Source: Bacteroidales bacterium
GTDB taxonomy: Bacteria; Bacteroidota; Bacteroidia; Bacteroidales; UBA1402
Direction of reading: 5' to 3'
Length of the DNA: 64,000 bases
NCBI GenBank assembly: GCA_017380635.1
Contig: JAFODP010000018.1
Span: forward strand, 62,001-126,000
Under the pieces are notes generated by a model. That model worked only from the letters and a program-made list of their open reading frames with translations. It was not told the origin of the DNA and searched no databases. Of the stretch, positions 49,936-59,674 are shown in pieces (position 1 is the first letter of the stretch; each line of letters begins with the position of its first letter). Made by a program: the position numbers and the translations under genes.

Positions 49936-52113
49936 ATGTCAAAATCAGACAACTTGGTTGAAAAACTAAAAGAGTATTTTGGATTCGACACCTTCAAAGG
50001 TAATCAGGAAGCCATTATCCGTAACGTACTTGACGGCAAAGACACTTTCGTATTGATGCCGACCGGTGGCGGTAAATCTTTATGTTACCAGTTGCCGGCA
50101 TTGATGATGGAAGGAACTGCCATTGTCATTTCTCCGCTTATCGCCTTGATGAAAAATCAGGTGGATGCCATGCGCAATTTCAGCGAAGAAGACGGGGTGG
50201 CTCATTTCATCAATTCTTCTCTCAACAAAGCATCTATCGATCAGGTGCGTAGTGATATTCTGAGCGGTAAAACGAAAATGCTGTATGTAGCACCCGAGTC
50301 ACTTACCAAAGTGGAGAATATCGAGTTTCTCCGCAATATCAAAATATCGCTGTTTGCGGTGGACGAAGCGCATTGTATCTCGGAATGGGGACATGATTTC
50401 CGCCCCGAGTATCGTCGTATTCGCCCGCTCATCAATGAAATTGGTCGTACACCGATTATTGCGCTTACTGCAACGGCCACGCCCAAAGTTCAGCACGACA
50501 TTCAAAAAAACCTCGGCATGACCGACGCGACGGTGTTCAAATCGTCGTTCAATCGAGCCAACCTTTACTACGAAGTGCGTCCCAAGACCAACGACGTAGA
50601 CAAAGATATCATCAAATTCATCCGCGCACACGAAGGCAAGTCGGGTATCATCTACTGTCTGAGCAGAAAGAAAGTAGAAAAACTCGCTGAAACACTTTGT
50701 GTTAACGGCATCAAAGCTTTACCCTATCACGCAGGTATGGATCCCGCCACCCGCTCGCAAAACCAGGACGACTTCCTGATGGAAAGAGTGGATGTAATCG
50801 TGGCCACCATCGCTTTCGGTATGGGTATCGACAAATCGGATGTGCGTTATGTTATTCATTACGACATCCCCAAGAGTCTGGAAGGTTATTATCAGGAAAC
50901 CGGACGTGCCGGCCGCGACGACGGCGAAGGTATCTGTCTGGCGTTCTATACCAACAAAGACCTGGAAAAATTAGAAAAATTCATGCAGGGCAAGCCTGTG
51001 GCTGAGCAGGAAATCGGCAAGGAACTTTTGCTGGAAACCGCTGCTTATGCCGAATCGGCCGATTGCCGCCGCAAATTGTTGTTGCATTATTTTGGTGAAA
51101 CCTACCAACAAGACAACTGCGGAAATTGTGACAATTGTTTAAATCCTAAGAAAAAAGTGGATGCTACGGAGTTGTTGACTACAGTGATTGAAACCATTGC
51201 TGCAGTCAAAGAAAAATTCAAGACCGATCATATCGTGGATATTCTGATCGGAAAAACCTCTGCTGATGTGGAATCTTATCAGCACGACGATTTAGAAACC
51301 TTTGGATCTTGCAAGGAAGACGGCGAAGACGTACTGAACAATGTTATTCGCAAAGCACTTATTGAAGGCTATTTGGACAAGGAAATCGAAAACTACGGCG
51401 TATTGAAAATTACGGCTGCCGGTAAAGCTTTCCTGAAAAAACCGAAGCCCTTCCAGATTGTCATGCAAGACGATTTTGATAACGAAGACGAAGAAATACA
51501 ATTGGCCGGTGGAGGCACCAGTGCCGTCGATCCTGCCATGTATTCGATGCTGAAAAACTTGCGCAAGCAAATGTCGAAACAGCTGAATCTGCCGCCATAC
51601 GTTATTTTCCAGGATCCTTCTCTGGAAGCCATGGCCACCACCTATCCCATCACCATCGAAGAACTGCAAAACATTCCCGGTGTAGGTCAAGGCAAAGCCA
51701 AACGCTATGGCGACGAATTTATCGCCCTCATCAAACGCCATGTGGAAGAAAACGAGATTGAACGTCCTGAAGATTTGCGCGTGCGCACCGTTGCCAACAA
51801 ATCGAAGGTGAAAATCTCTATCATCCAAGCCATCGACCGTAAAGTGGCACTCGACGATTTGGCACAATCGAAAGGCATGTCTTTCGGCGAACTGCTCGAC
51901 GAAATCGAAGCCATCGTTTATTCCGGCACCAAAATCAACATCACCTACTTCCTGGAAGAAGTTATCGACGAAGACAAAATTTACGACTTGCTCGAATACT
52001 TCAAAGAATCGGATAGCGACAGTGTTGACCAAGCCATGGAAGAAATGGGCGACTGCACGGAAGAAGAAGTTCGCTTGGTTCGTATCAAATTTTTATCAGA
52101 ATTCGGAAATTAA
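49936..52113 (+). CDS. recQ: ATP-dependent DNA helicase RecQ
   Basis: RecQ is a 3'-5' helicase acting in recombination repair. The 725-residue product has MPTGGGKSLCYQLPAL (K47), the DEAH box D143-H146, HDFRPEYR, the QETGRAGRD motif VI, the zinc cluster near residues 375-400 (DNCGNCDNC), RQC winged helix, an HRDC-like domain (ELQNIPGVGQGKAKRYG) and a C-terminal extension. I start at ATG 49936; an upstream TTG at 49915 is in frame but overlaps the start-site region. guaB follows after 21 bases. Confidence 0.96.
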   Translation: MSKSDNLVEKLKEYFGFDTFKGNQEAIIRNVLDGKDTFVLMPTGGGKSLCYQLPALMMEGTAIVISPLIALMKNQVDAMRNFSEEDGVAHFINSSLNKASIDQVRSDILSGKTKMLYVAPESLTKVENIEFLRNIKISLFAVDEAHCISEWGHDFRPEYRRIRPLINEIGRTPIIALTATATPKVQHDIQKNLGMTDATVFKSSFNRANLYYEVRPKTNDVDKDIIKFIRAHEGKSGIIYCLSRKKVEKLAETLCVNGIKALPYHAGMDPATRSQNQDDFLMERVDVIVATIAFGMGIDKSDVRYVIHYDIPKSLEGYYQETGRAGRDDGEGICLAFYTNKDLEKLEKFMQGKPVAEQEIGKELLLETAAYAESADCRRKLLLHYFGETYQQDNCGNCDNCLNPKKKVDATELLTTVIETIAAVKEKFKTDHIVDILIGKTSADVESYQHDDLETFGSCKEDGEDVLNNVIRKALIEGYLDKEIENYGVLKITAAGKAFLKKPKPFQIVMQDDFDNEDEEIQLAGGGTSAVDPAMYSMLKNLRKQMSKQLNLPPYVIFQDPSLEAMATTYPITIEELQNIPGVGQGKAKRYGDEFIALIKRHVEENEIERPEDLRVRTVANKSKVKISIIQAIDRKVALDDLAQSKGMSFGELLDEIEAIVYSGTKINITYFLEEVIDEDKIYDLLEYFKESDSDSVDQAMEEMGDCTEEEVRLVRIKFLSEFGN

Positions 52114-52134
52114 TCACTACAAAATATTATCACT

Positions 52135-53613
52135 ATGTCCTTTATTGAAGATAAAATCGCCTATGATGGCCTGACTTTCGACGATGTATTGTTGATTCCC
52201 GCTTACTCGGAAGTAACTCCTCGTGATGTCAATTTGTCAACCCGTTTTTCTAGAAATATCGAGTTGAAAATTCCGGTAGTTTCGGCTGCTATGGATACTG
52301 TTACCGAATCGAAATTGGCTATCGCTATCGCCCGCGAAGGTGGTATCGGCGTGATTCACAAGAATATGAGCATCGAAGAACAAGCCAAACAGGTTCAGAT
52401 AGTAAAACGCGCCGAAAACGGTATGATTTACGACCCCATCACCATTCAATCTGGTTCTACCGTTCGTCAGGCGCTCAACTTGATGTCTGAATATCGTATC
52501 GGCGGTATTCCCGTGGTAGATCAGAATCGTCTGCTCATCGGTATCGTTACCAACCGCGACCTCCGTTTCGAAAAAGACATGAACCGTTTGGTTGACGAAG
52601 TGATGACCAAGAAAGAAAATCTTATCACCACCCAACAATCTACCAACTTGGAAGCTGCAGCAGAAATCCTGCAACGTCATAAAATCGAAAAATTGCCCGT
52701 AGTTGACAGCGAAGGCCGTTTGGTTGGTTTGGTTACTTACAAAGACATCACCAAGGCTAAAGATAAACCTTCTGCTTGTAAAGACAGCTTGGGCCGTTTG
52801 CGCGTAGCTGCCGGTGTAGGCGTTACCCACGATACCCTCGACCGTATCCACGCTTTGAAAGAAGCCGGTGTTGATGCCGTTGTTATCGATACCGCTCATG
52901 GTCACTCTCGCAACGTTATCGAAACTTTGAAGAAAGTTAAATCTGTTTATCCCGACTTGGAAGTGGTTGTTGGTAACATCGCTACAGGCGAAGCTGCTAA
53001 GGCTTTGGTGGAAGCCGGTGCTGACGGTATCAAGGTAGGTATCGGTCCGGGTTCTATCTGTACCACCCGTATCATTGCCGGTATCGGCGTGCCTCAATTG
53101 TCGGCCATCTACAATGTTTACAGCGCTTTGAAAGGTACCGGTGTGCCCATTATCGCAGACGGTGGTATCCGTTATTCAGGCGACATCGTGAAAGCTTTGG
53201 CTGCCGGCGGTAGCTGTATCATGATGGGTTCACTTTTGGCCGGCGTGGAAGAATCTCCCGGCGACACTATCATCTTCAACGGACGTAAATTCAAATCATA
53301 TCGTGGTATGGGTTCTATCGAAGCCATGGAAAAAGGTTCGAAAGACCGTTACTTCCAGAGCGACGAAAGCGACTCAAGAAAATTGGTTCCCGAAGGTATC
53401 GTGGCTCGCGTTCCTTACAAGGGTTCTCTCTACGAAGTGGTTTATCAGATGATTGGTGGTTTGCGCTCAGGTATGGGTTATTGTGGCGCCAAGAACATCG
53501 AAGCTTTGCACGATGCCAAGTTTACCCGCATCACCTCTGCCGGTGTTTCTGAAAACCATCCCCACGATGTAACCATCACCGCTGAAGCTCCCAACTATTC
53601 ACGTATGGGTTAA
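52135..53613 (+). CDS. guaB: Inosine-5'-monophosphate dehydrogenase
   Basis: IMPDH oxidises IMP to XMP with NAD, the committed step to GMP. The 492-residue product has the TIM barrel interrupted by two CBS domains (about residues 95-205), the catalytic C309 in [11 protein letters not shown], and the flap region with [11 protein letters not shown]. Length and order are standard. It is the second gene of the long operon; the link to its DNA-repair and envelope neighbours is organisational, not obvious in function. Confidence 0.97.
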   Translation: MSFIEDKIAYDGLTFDDVLLIPAYSEVTPRDVNLSTRFSRNIELKIPVVSAAMDTVTESKLAIAIAREGGIGVIHKNMSIEEQAKQVQIVKRAENGMIYDPITIQSGSTVRQALNLMSEYRIGGIPVVDQNRLLIGIVTNRDLRFEKDMNRLVDEVMTKKENLITTQQSTNLEAAAEILQRHKIEKLPVVDSEGRLVGLVTYKDITKAKDKPSACKDSLGRLRVAAGVGVTHDTLDRIHALKEAGVDAVVIDTAHGHSRNVIETLKKVKSVYPDLEVVVGNIATGEAAKALVEAGADGIKVGIGPGSICTTRIIAGIGVPQLSAIYNVYSALKGTGVPIIADGGIRYSGDIVKALAAGGSCIMMGSLLAGVEESPGDTIIFNGRKFKSYRGMGSIEAMEKGSKDRYFQSDESDSRKLVPEGIVARVPYKGSLYEVVYQMIGGLRSGMGYCGAKNIEALHDAKFTRITSAGVSENHPHDVTITAEAPNYSRMG

Positions 53614-53642
53614 TCCCTTTTCACTTTAAGTTTGATATCATC

Positions 53643-55544
53643 ATGTTTAGAAAGATTCTTTTATCCTCACTGTTTTGCTTCACCTTGGGCCATCTTTTCG
53701 CCCAAGATCCGATTATCATGACCATCAACGGAGAAGATGTCTCCTTGTCTGAATTCGAATATATCTGGAATAAAAACAACAGTAATCAGACCGCCGACAG
53801 CACTTCTTTGGACGAATACATCGATATGTTCGTTACTTTCAAGTTGAAAGTGGCGGCCGGAAAAGAAGCCGGATTGGACACCATGGAATCTTTCAAAAAC
53901 GAGTTGGCAGGCTACCGCGCACAGCTGACACCGCAGTATCTGAAAGACGATCAGATGGAAAAAGCCTTGCAGGAAGAAGCCTACCAACTGATGCAAACTT
54001 ACGTGGACGCAAGTCATATCCTCTTGCCCGTCAAGGACGACGAAAAGGCTGTTTACCAACAGGCTATGGAAATTCGTCAGGCCATATTGAATGGTGCTTC
54101 TTTCGAAGAAATGGCCAAGGAACATTCTGCCGACAACAGCCGCAACCAGGGCGGATATCTGGGCAACACCTTGTCTTCGCGTTATATTTATCCTTTCGCG
54201 AAAGCCGCTGTACAACTGAAAGATGGAGAAATCAGCATGCCGGTGCGTACGCAGTTCGGTTATCATCTTATCAAGTTGCACGGCAAAAAGCAAGCTTACG
54301 GACAATATCTTTCCGGTCATATTCTGAAAGCCGCAAATGCCTCGGCCACCGAAGACGCCAAGGCCAAGGCTAAAGAAGAAATCTTTGATATCTACCGTGA
54401 ATTGCAGGCTGGCAGAAGCTTCGAGGAAATGGCCAACGGCTATCGCAACGACGACCGTTATGTAGTAGGCAAAGATGGCAAATATCCTTTGTTGCGCGGC
54501 GGCTCTCTGCCCATCGAATACGAAGATGCCGTATTTGCCTTGAAAGACGGTGAATATTCAAGACCTTTCCAGACAGCTTACGGCTGGCACATCGTGAAAC
54601 GTTACGAAACCCTGGCTTTTCCGGCTATCGAAGAAGTGCAACAGGAAATCAATCAGATGATTCAGCGCGACGAACGTCGTGAGATGCCCTTCAAAAGTTT
54701 CAGCGAAAAACTGAAAAAAGATTATCATTATCAACTGGACGAACACGCCTTGCAATTGCTCATCATCACTTTGAGCGAACGTAAAAATCTGGATGCCTCC
54801 AGCATGCGCGTTTTGTCGAAATTCCCCATTATCGCCTCTTTCGACAACAACGAACTGACGGCCGTAAAATTTGTGGAATTCCTTCAAAAGAACGAAGCCG
54901 CCAAACAAGATTTGAATAAAGCTTGGGCCGATTTCGTACACGAAAGTCTGATTGCTTACGAAGACAGCCAGTTGGAAAGCAAATATCCGGCCTTTGGTCT
55001 GTTGATGAAAGAATACCACGATGGTATGTTGTTATTCGAAATCAGCAATGCCAATGTTTGGAACAAAGCCTCGACCGACACGCTTGGATTGGAAAAATAT
55101 TTCAAGAAGCACAAGAAAGATTTCCGTTGGGAAGAACCTCGTTTCAAAGGTGTTGTGGTTGGTTGTCACGAAGAAAGCATGGTGAAGGAAGTGAAAAAAC
55201 TGGCCAATTCTTTGCCGATTGATTCTATTGCTCCCGTGCTGAAGCGCACCTACAACAACGACTCTACGTCGAATGTACGTGTGGATAAAGGTACATGGTT
55301 CAGAGGCGGCAGCAATCCGATGGTAAACAAAGTGGTATTTAACACCGGCGATTGGAATCCTAATGGTCATTATCCCTATTTCTTCTACGTGGGCGAAATA
55401 CAGAAACAACCCAAGAGCGCTGACGATGTTCGCGGCAAGGCCACGGCTCAGTACCAAGATTATCTGGAAGCCGAATGGATAGCCGACCTGAAAGAAAAAT
55501 ATCCTGTAGTCATCAACCAAGAAGTTGTCAAACTATTGAAATAA
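53643..55544 (+). CDS. Periplasmic peptidyl-prolyl isomerase, two parvulin domains
   Basis: The 633-residue protein has a signal peptide (cleaved near HLFAQ) and two PpiC/parvulin domains: one near residues 120-220 (DASHILLPV ... YLGNTLSSRYIYPFAKAAV ... FGYHLIKLHG) and a second at 220-320 (LSGHILKAAN ... LPIEYEDAVFALKDGE ... YGWHIVKRYE). The N-terminal 110 residues resemble the SurA chaperone region. The C-terminal half is conserved only in Bacteroidetes. It probably helps fold outer-membrane proteins. It ends one base before the next SurA-like gene. Confidence 0.9.
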   Translation: MFRKILLSSLFCFTLGHLFAQDPIIMTINGEDVSLSEFEYIWNKNNSNQTADSTSLDEYIDMFVTFKLKVAAGKEAGLDTMESFKNELAGYRAQLTPQYLKDDQMEKALQEEAYQLMQTYVDASHILLPVKDDEKAVYQQAMEIRQAILNGASFEEMAKEHSADNSRNQGGYLGNTLSSRYIYPFAKAAVQLKDGEISMPVRTQFGYHLIKLHGKKQAYGQYLSGHILKAANASATEDAKAKAKEEIFDIYRELQAGRSFEEMANGYRNDDRYVVGKDGKYPLLRGGSLPIEYEDAVFALKDGEYSRPFQTAYGWHIVKRYETLAFPAIEEVQQEINQMIQRDERREMPFKSFSEKLKKDYHYQLDEHALQLLIITLSERKNLDASSMRVLSKFPIIASFDNNELTAVKFVEFLQKNEAAKQDLNKAWADFVHESLIAYEDSQLESKYPAFGLLMKEYHDGMLLFEISNANVWNKASTDTLGLEKYFKKHKKDFRWEEPRFKGVVVGCHEESMVKEVKKLANSLPIDSIAPVLKRTYNNDSTSNVRVDKGTWFRGGSNPMVNKVVFNTGDWNPNGHYPYFFYVGEIQKQPKSADDVRGKATAQYQDYLEAEWIADLKEKYPVVINQEVVKLLK

Positions 55545-55545
55545 G

Positions 55546-56391
55546 ATGAAAGGCTTTGTTTGCATTCTATTGATGAGCATTCCTCTATTCTTGCAAGAAT
55601 GTCAAAGGAATCAGAGTGATAGCAACCGCACACCCGTGGTTGCTACTGCTGGTCATATACTGTATCTGGATGAAATTCAGGCAGCCATGCCGCTTTATCT
55701 GAGCAAAGAAGACAGTATCCGAGCCGCAGAAGCCTTTATCGATCAATGGATTAAACAAAACCTTCTTTACGAAGCTGCCGAAAAGAACCTGCAGGAAAGC
55801 AGCGATATTCAAAAAATGGTGGAAGACTACCGCCAGGCGCTGATGGTGTACGAATACCAAGAACAAGTATTGCTCGAAAAACTGAAAACCGAAGTGAGCG
55901 ACCAAGACATTGCCGATTATTACGAAGCCAACAAGCAGCGCTTTCTTTCTTCGCGCAATCTAATTAAAGGAATCTTCATCAAGGTGCCCGTTCATTCAAG
56001 CAACCTGAAGAGTATCAAGAATTTGTATCGCAAAAAAGACGAAGCCTCTTTGGAACAACTTGATTTGCTCTGCCTGCAACACGCCGAGATTTATGAAAAT
56101 TTCAGTAGCGATTGGATGAGTTTCGACGATGTTATGGATCATATTCCCAGCAAAATCGATCAGAGTAAATTGTTGAAAAGCAAAGACTTTCTGGAAGTAG
56201 AAGACGAACATTACTGCTATTTGCTGAGAATTGACGAATACCTTTTGTCGGGCAATCCTGAGCCTTTGGAATTTGTGAACCATCGTATCAAGAACATTAT
56301 CATCAACAGCCATAAAACCAGTTTTCTTCATCAATTGGAAGACGAAATGAAGACTGAAGCCGAAAAGAAAGGCCAAATCAGATATTATTGA
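55546..56391 (+). CDS. SurA-like periplasmic lipoprotein without a clear isomerase domain
   Basis: The 281-residue product begins with MKGFVCILLMSIPLFLQEC, a lipoprotein-like signal whose lipobox LQEC is slightly atypical. Residues 30-140 are SurA N-like helices (HILYLDEIQAAMPLYLSKED ... YEYQEQVLLEKLK, then VSDQDIADYYEANKQRF). The following region corresponds in position to a parvulin domain but lacks its GGxLG signature, so it is probably a chaperone rather than an isomerase. It sits between two clear parvulin proteins. Confidence 0.78.
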   Translation: MKGFVCILLMSIPLFLQECQRNQSDSNRTPVVATAGHILYLDEIQAAMPLYLSKEDSIRAAEAFIDQWIKQNLLYEAAEKNLQESSDIQKMVEDYRQALMVYEYQEQVLLEKLKTEVSDQDIADYYEANKQRFLSSRNLIKGIFIKVPVHSSNLKSIKNLYRKKDEASLEQLDLLCLQHAEIYENFSSDWMSFDDVMDHIPSKIDQSKLLKSKDFLEVEDEHYCYLLRIDEYLLSGNPEPLEFVNHRIKNIIINSHKTSFLHQLEDEMKTEAEKKGQIRYY

Positions 56392-56392
56392 C

Positions 56393-57748
56393 ATGAAAAA
56401 GAGAATCTTACACCTTATTGTAGTTTTATTGGCCGCATGGTCGCTGCAAGCACAAAACAACATCATCGACGAGGTGGTGTGGGTGGTGGGCGACGAAGCC
56501 ATCCTTAAATCGGAAGTAGAAGCACAACGTCTGCAAGCTTTGTACCAAGGTCAGAAGTTCAATGGCGACCCTTATTGCGTCATTCCCGAACAGATAGCTG
56601 TACAAAAACTGTTCTTGCATCAAGCCGAATTGGATAGTATCGTGGTGACCGACAACGACATCATTGCCACCGTCGATCGTCAGATCAACTATATGATTGC
56701 GCAGTTGGGCTCGAAAGAAAAACTGGAAGAATATTTCGGCATGCCGCTTTCGAAAATCCGCGAACAACAACGCGAAAATGCCCGCGAAGAACGCACCATC
56801 GACATGATGAAAGAATCGCTTCTGGAAAATGTGAGCGTTACGCCGGCCGAAGTGCGTGCCTATTTCAAAAATATGCCTGCCGACAGCATGACCATGATTC
56901 CTGCCGAAGTGGAAATTGAAATCATCACCATCGAACCGCAATACGATCCGGCCGAAATCGAAGACATCAAAGCGCGTCTGAGAGATTTTACCGAACGCGT
57001 TCAAAAGGGCGAACGTTTCTCTACTTTGGCGGTGCTTTATTCGGATTGTCCCTCGGCAAAAGACGGCGGTGAACTGGGTTTCAAGGGAAAAGGTGAATAT
57101 GTGCCCGAATTTGCCAACGTGGCGTTCAATCTTACCGACCCCAACAAAGTGTCGCGCATCGTGGAAACGCAATATGGTTTTCACATTATTCAGCTGATTG
57201 AAAAGCGCGGCGACCGCATCAACTGCCGTCATATTCTGTTGCGTCCGGAGATTTCCGCCACCGAAAAGAACAATGCCTTGCAACGTCTGGACAGCATCGC
57301 CGATGCCATCCGCAACGAAAAAATCACCTTCAAACAAGCGGTTCAATATTATTCGCAAGACAAAGACACCCGCAACAACAATGGTTTGCTCATCAACAAC
57401 GATTACACCGGCACTTCGCGTTTCCAAATGGAACAATTGCCACAGGAAATCGGAAAGTTGGTGTACAACATGAATGTGGGCGAAGTTTCCAAGCCTTTCG
57501 TGATGATGGATACGCGCGAAGGTCGCAACCGTGAAATCTGCGCCATCGTCAGAGTTAAAAGCAAAACCAAGGCTCATCCGGCCTCTGTGACCGAAGATTT
57601 CTTGAAGCTGAAAGAAATTGTGTTGCAACGCAAAAAAGAACAAATCATCGAAGACTGGATTCGTCAGAAACAACAGGAAACCTATGTTCGTATCAACGAA
57701 AATTGGCGCAACTGCGAGTTTCAGTATCCGGGTTGGATTAAATTTTAA
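56393..57748 (+). CDS. surA: SurA-type periplasmic chaperone/peptidyl-prolyl isomerase
   Basis: The 451-residue product has a signal peptide (cleaved near SLQAQ), then a SurA N-domain (NNIIDEVVWVVGDEAILKSE, a segment typical of SurA), and two parvulin regions: CPSAKDGGELGFKGKGEYVP ... YGFHIIQLIEKRGD, and RHILLRPEIS followed by DTRNNNGLLINN. SurA escorts unfolded outer-membrane proteins through the periplasm. The ATG is one base after the previous stop. Confidence 0.92.
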   Translation: MKKRILHLIVVLLAAWSLQAQNNIIDEVVWVVGDEAILKSEVEAQRLQALYQGQKFNGDPYCVIPEQIAVQKLFLHQAELDSIVVTDNDIIATVDRQINYMIAQLGSKEKLEEYFGMPLSKIREQQRENAREERTIDMMKESLLENVSVTPAEVRAYFKNMPADSMTMIPAEVEIEIITIEPQYDPAEIEDIKARLRDFTERVQKGERFSTLAVLYSDCPSAKDGGELGFKGKGEYVPEFANVAFNLTDPNKVSRIVETQYGFHIIQLIEKRGDRINCRHILLRPEISATEKNNALQRLDSIADAIRNEKITFKQAVQYYSQDKDTRNNNGLLINNDYTGTSRFQMEQLPQEIGKLVYNMNVGEVSKPFVMMDTREGRNREICAIVRVKSKTKAHPASVTEDFLKLKEIVLQRKKEQIIEDWIRQKQQETYVRINENWRNCEFQYPGWIKF

Positions 57749-57750
57749 GC

Positions 57751-59343
57751 ATGCGTCACCTCCCGATTGTCCTACTCACGCTGCTGTCTGTTTTCTGTGT
57801 GCAAGCGCAGAACATGATTCACATTGAGCATGCCAACACCTTGGAATTTGACGAAGCTGTCAATGCGGAATTCCAGATGCTGATTGGCGATGTGCAATTT
57901 CGTCACGACAGTGTGTGGATGTTTTGCGACACGGCACATTTCTTCAAAGCCAGCAACACCTTGTACGCCTACGGGCACGTGCACATCAAACAAGGCGACA
58001 CCCTGACCCTCGACGGCAAAACGCTTTATTACGACGGCAACCGCAAAATTGCACAGATTCGCACCGATGTGGTGATGACCAACAAGGATGTTCAGCTTTT
58101 TACCGACCATCTGGATTACGACCGCGTGGCCAATATCGGCTATTTCTTCTTTGGCGGAAAAATCGTCGACCCAACCAACGTGCTAGAATCGAGCTACGGA
58201 CGCTATAGTCCCGATACGAAAATGGCCTTCTTCAAAGACGAGGTCGTGCTGACGCATCCCGATTTTGTGATGAACACCGACACGCTCAACTACAACACCG
58301 ACACGCGCGTGGCTTCCATTGTTTCGCCCACCCAAATCTTGGGCGACAGTGCGACGATATTTGCTTTTCGTGGTTGGTACAATACGCTCAGCGGTGAAAG
58401 CGAGCTCTACGACCGTTCTTATGTGTTGAGCAGTCCGTACTACATGATTGGCGACACGGTGAGTTACGACCAAAGCCGCGGTTTCGGACATGCACGAAGC
58501 AATGTACAACTGGTAGATTCGTCCAAAGCAATGATACTCAGTTCGAATTATGCTTATTATCACGAAGAGCAAGAAATGGCCTTCCTCACCAACAAAACCT
58601 TGCTGAGAGAATATTCGCAAAAAGACGACACGCTGTATCTGCACGCCGACACGCTGATGACGCGCAAGGATTCCATTTACGACACTTTCCAAGCTTATCA
58701 TCATGTGCGCGTGTATCGCAGCAACCTGCAAGCCGTTTGCGACTCGCTCTTTTATTCCAACCGCGATTCCATCCTCGATATCAACGGACAACCCATCATT
58801 TGGTCGGACAATCAGCAAGTACGCGGCAACCACATGAAAATGTTCATGAAAGACAATACAGCCGATTATCTGCACGTAGAACGCAATGCCAGCGTCATTT
58901 CGCAAGAAACGGCCGACACTTCGTACTACAACCAATCTTCCGGCGACGACCTAAAAGCCTATTTTCTGAACAACAAGGTGCATCGTGTCACCATCGAAGG
59001 AAATGCGCGTTCCATCTATATTCCTCACAACGAGGATGATGAGATGATTGGCATGGTCAGTTTGGAACAAGGCGACATAGAAATGTTCATGGATAGCGCC
59101 GGACAAATGGAAAGGATTAAAGTAGCGCCGCAGCCCAAAGGAAAATTTTTCCCGCTTTCCTTGGTGAAAGACAGCGACAAACGCATTCCGCTTTTCTCTT
59201 GGCCGATAGAATTGCGTCCCACTGGGCCCGAAGATGTCTTCCGCCGCAACGAGATAAAAGACAATCGTTTTGCCGAAGAAACGCGCAAAAAAGGCCAAAG
59301 CGCCAAACGTTCTACACGCAACAACAGACGAACCATTAAATAA
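57751..59343 (+). CDS. LptA/OstA-like LPS transport protein
   Basis: The 530-residue product has a signal peptide (cleaved near CVQAQ) and a long beta-jelly-roll made of repeated strands typical of OstA/LptA domains: GDVQFRHDSVWMFCDTAHF, GHVHIKQGDTLTLDGKTLYY, QIRTDVVMTNKDVQLFTDHL. In E. coli LptA and the LptD N-terminus form the periplasmic bridge for LPS. This Bacteroidetes protein is longer, with more repeats and a Lys/Arg-rich tail. It follows surA, which fits an outer-membrane assembly unit. Confidence 0.85.
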   Translation: MRHLPIVLLTLLSVFCVQAQNMIHIEHANTLEFDEAVNAEFQMLIGDVQFRHDSVWMFCDTAHFFKASNTLYAYGHVHIKQGDTLTLDGKTLYYDGNRKIAQIRTDVVMTNKDVQLFTDHLDYDRVANIGYFFFGGKIVDPTNVLESSYGRYSPDTKMAFFKDEVVLTHPDFVMNTDTLNYNTDTRVASIVSPTQILGDSATIFAFRGWYNTLSGESELYDRSYVLSSPYYMIGDTVSYDQSRGFGHARSNVQLVDSSKAMILSSNYAYYHEEQEMAFLTNKTLLREYSQKDDTLYLHADTLMTRKDSIYDTFQAYHHVRVYRSNLQAVCDSLFYSNRDSILDINGQPIIWSDNQQVRGNHMKMFMKDNTADYLHVERNASVISQETADTSYYNQSSGDDLKAYFLNNKVHRVTIEGNARSIYIPHNEDDEMIGMVSLEQGDIEMFMDSAGQMERIKVAPQPKGKFFPLSLVKDSDKRIPLFSWPIELRPTGPEDVFRRNEIKDNRFAEETRKKGQSAKRSTRNNRRTIK

Positions 59344-59349
59344 TTCAAT

Positions 59350-59658
59350 ATGAGCTTCTTATTTCCTATCTTGAAACAACCTCGGGCGCGACAGTTCAAT
59401 CATCAGCCCATTTATTATGATAAACAGAAAGAAGAACGCGAACAACGTTACGAACGCATCAGAAAAGAAATGAATATGGAAAGCAATCCCGAAGAAAAAC
59501 CCATCCGTCGCGATTTCGAAAAAGACATCCGCGGAAGTTTCCGTCAGCAAGTGCCCGGCGGAAGCAAGATTGAAAAAGCAGCCAAAACCAGTCGTATCAT
59601 TTCTATCGTCTGTATGGTTTTGCTCATTGCCGTGCTGATTGTTTACGCATTATTGTAA
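59350..59658 (+). CDS. Small conserved membrane protein, function unknown
   Basis: The 102-residue product starts with SFLFPILKQPRARQFNHQP, continues with a highly charged stretch (KQKEEREQRYERIRKEM, probably coiled coil), and ends in one membrane helix (about residues 83-102) at the very C-terminus, so it is a tail-anchored type. Bacteroidetes carry this small gene in front of mutL; no function is known. Spacing of 16 bases to mutL supports one transcript. Confidence 0.72.
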   Translation: MSFLFPILKQPRARQFNHQPIYYDKQKEEREQRYERIRKEMNMESNPEEKPIRRDFEKDIRGSFRQQVPGGSKIEKAAKTSRIISIVCMVLLIAVLIVYALL

Positions 59659-59674
59659 TATCAATTTATTGAAA

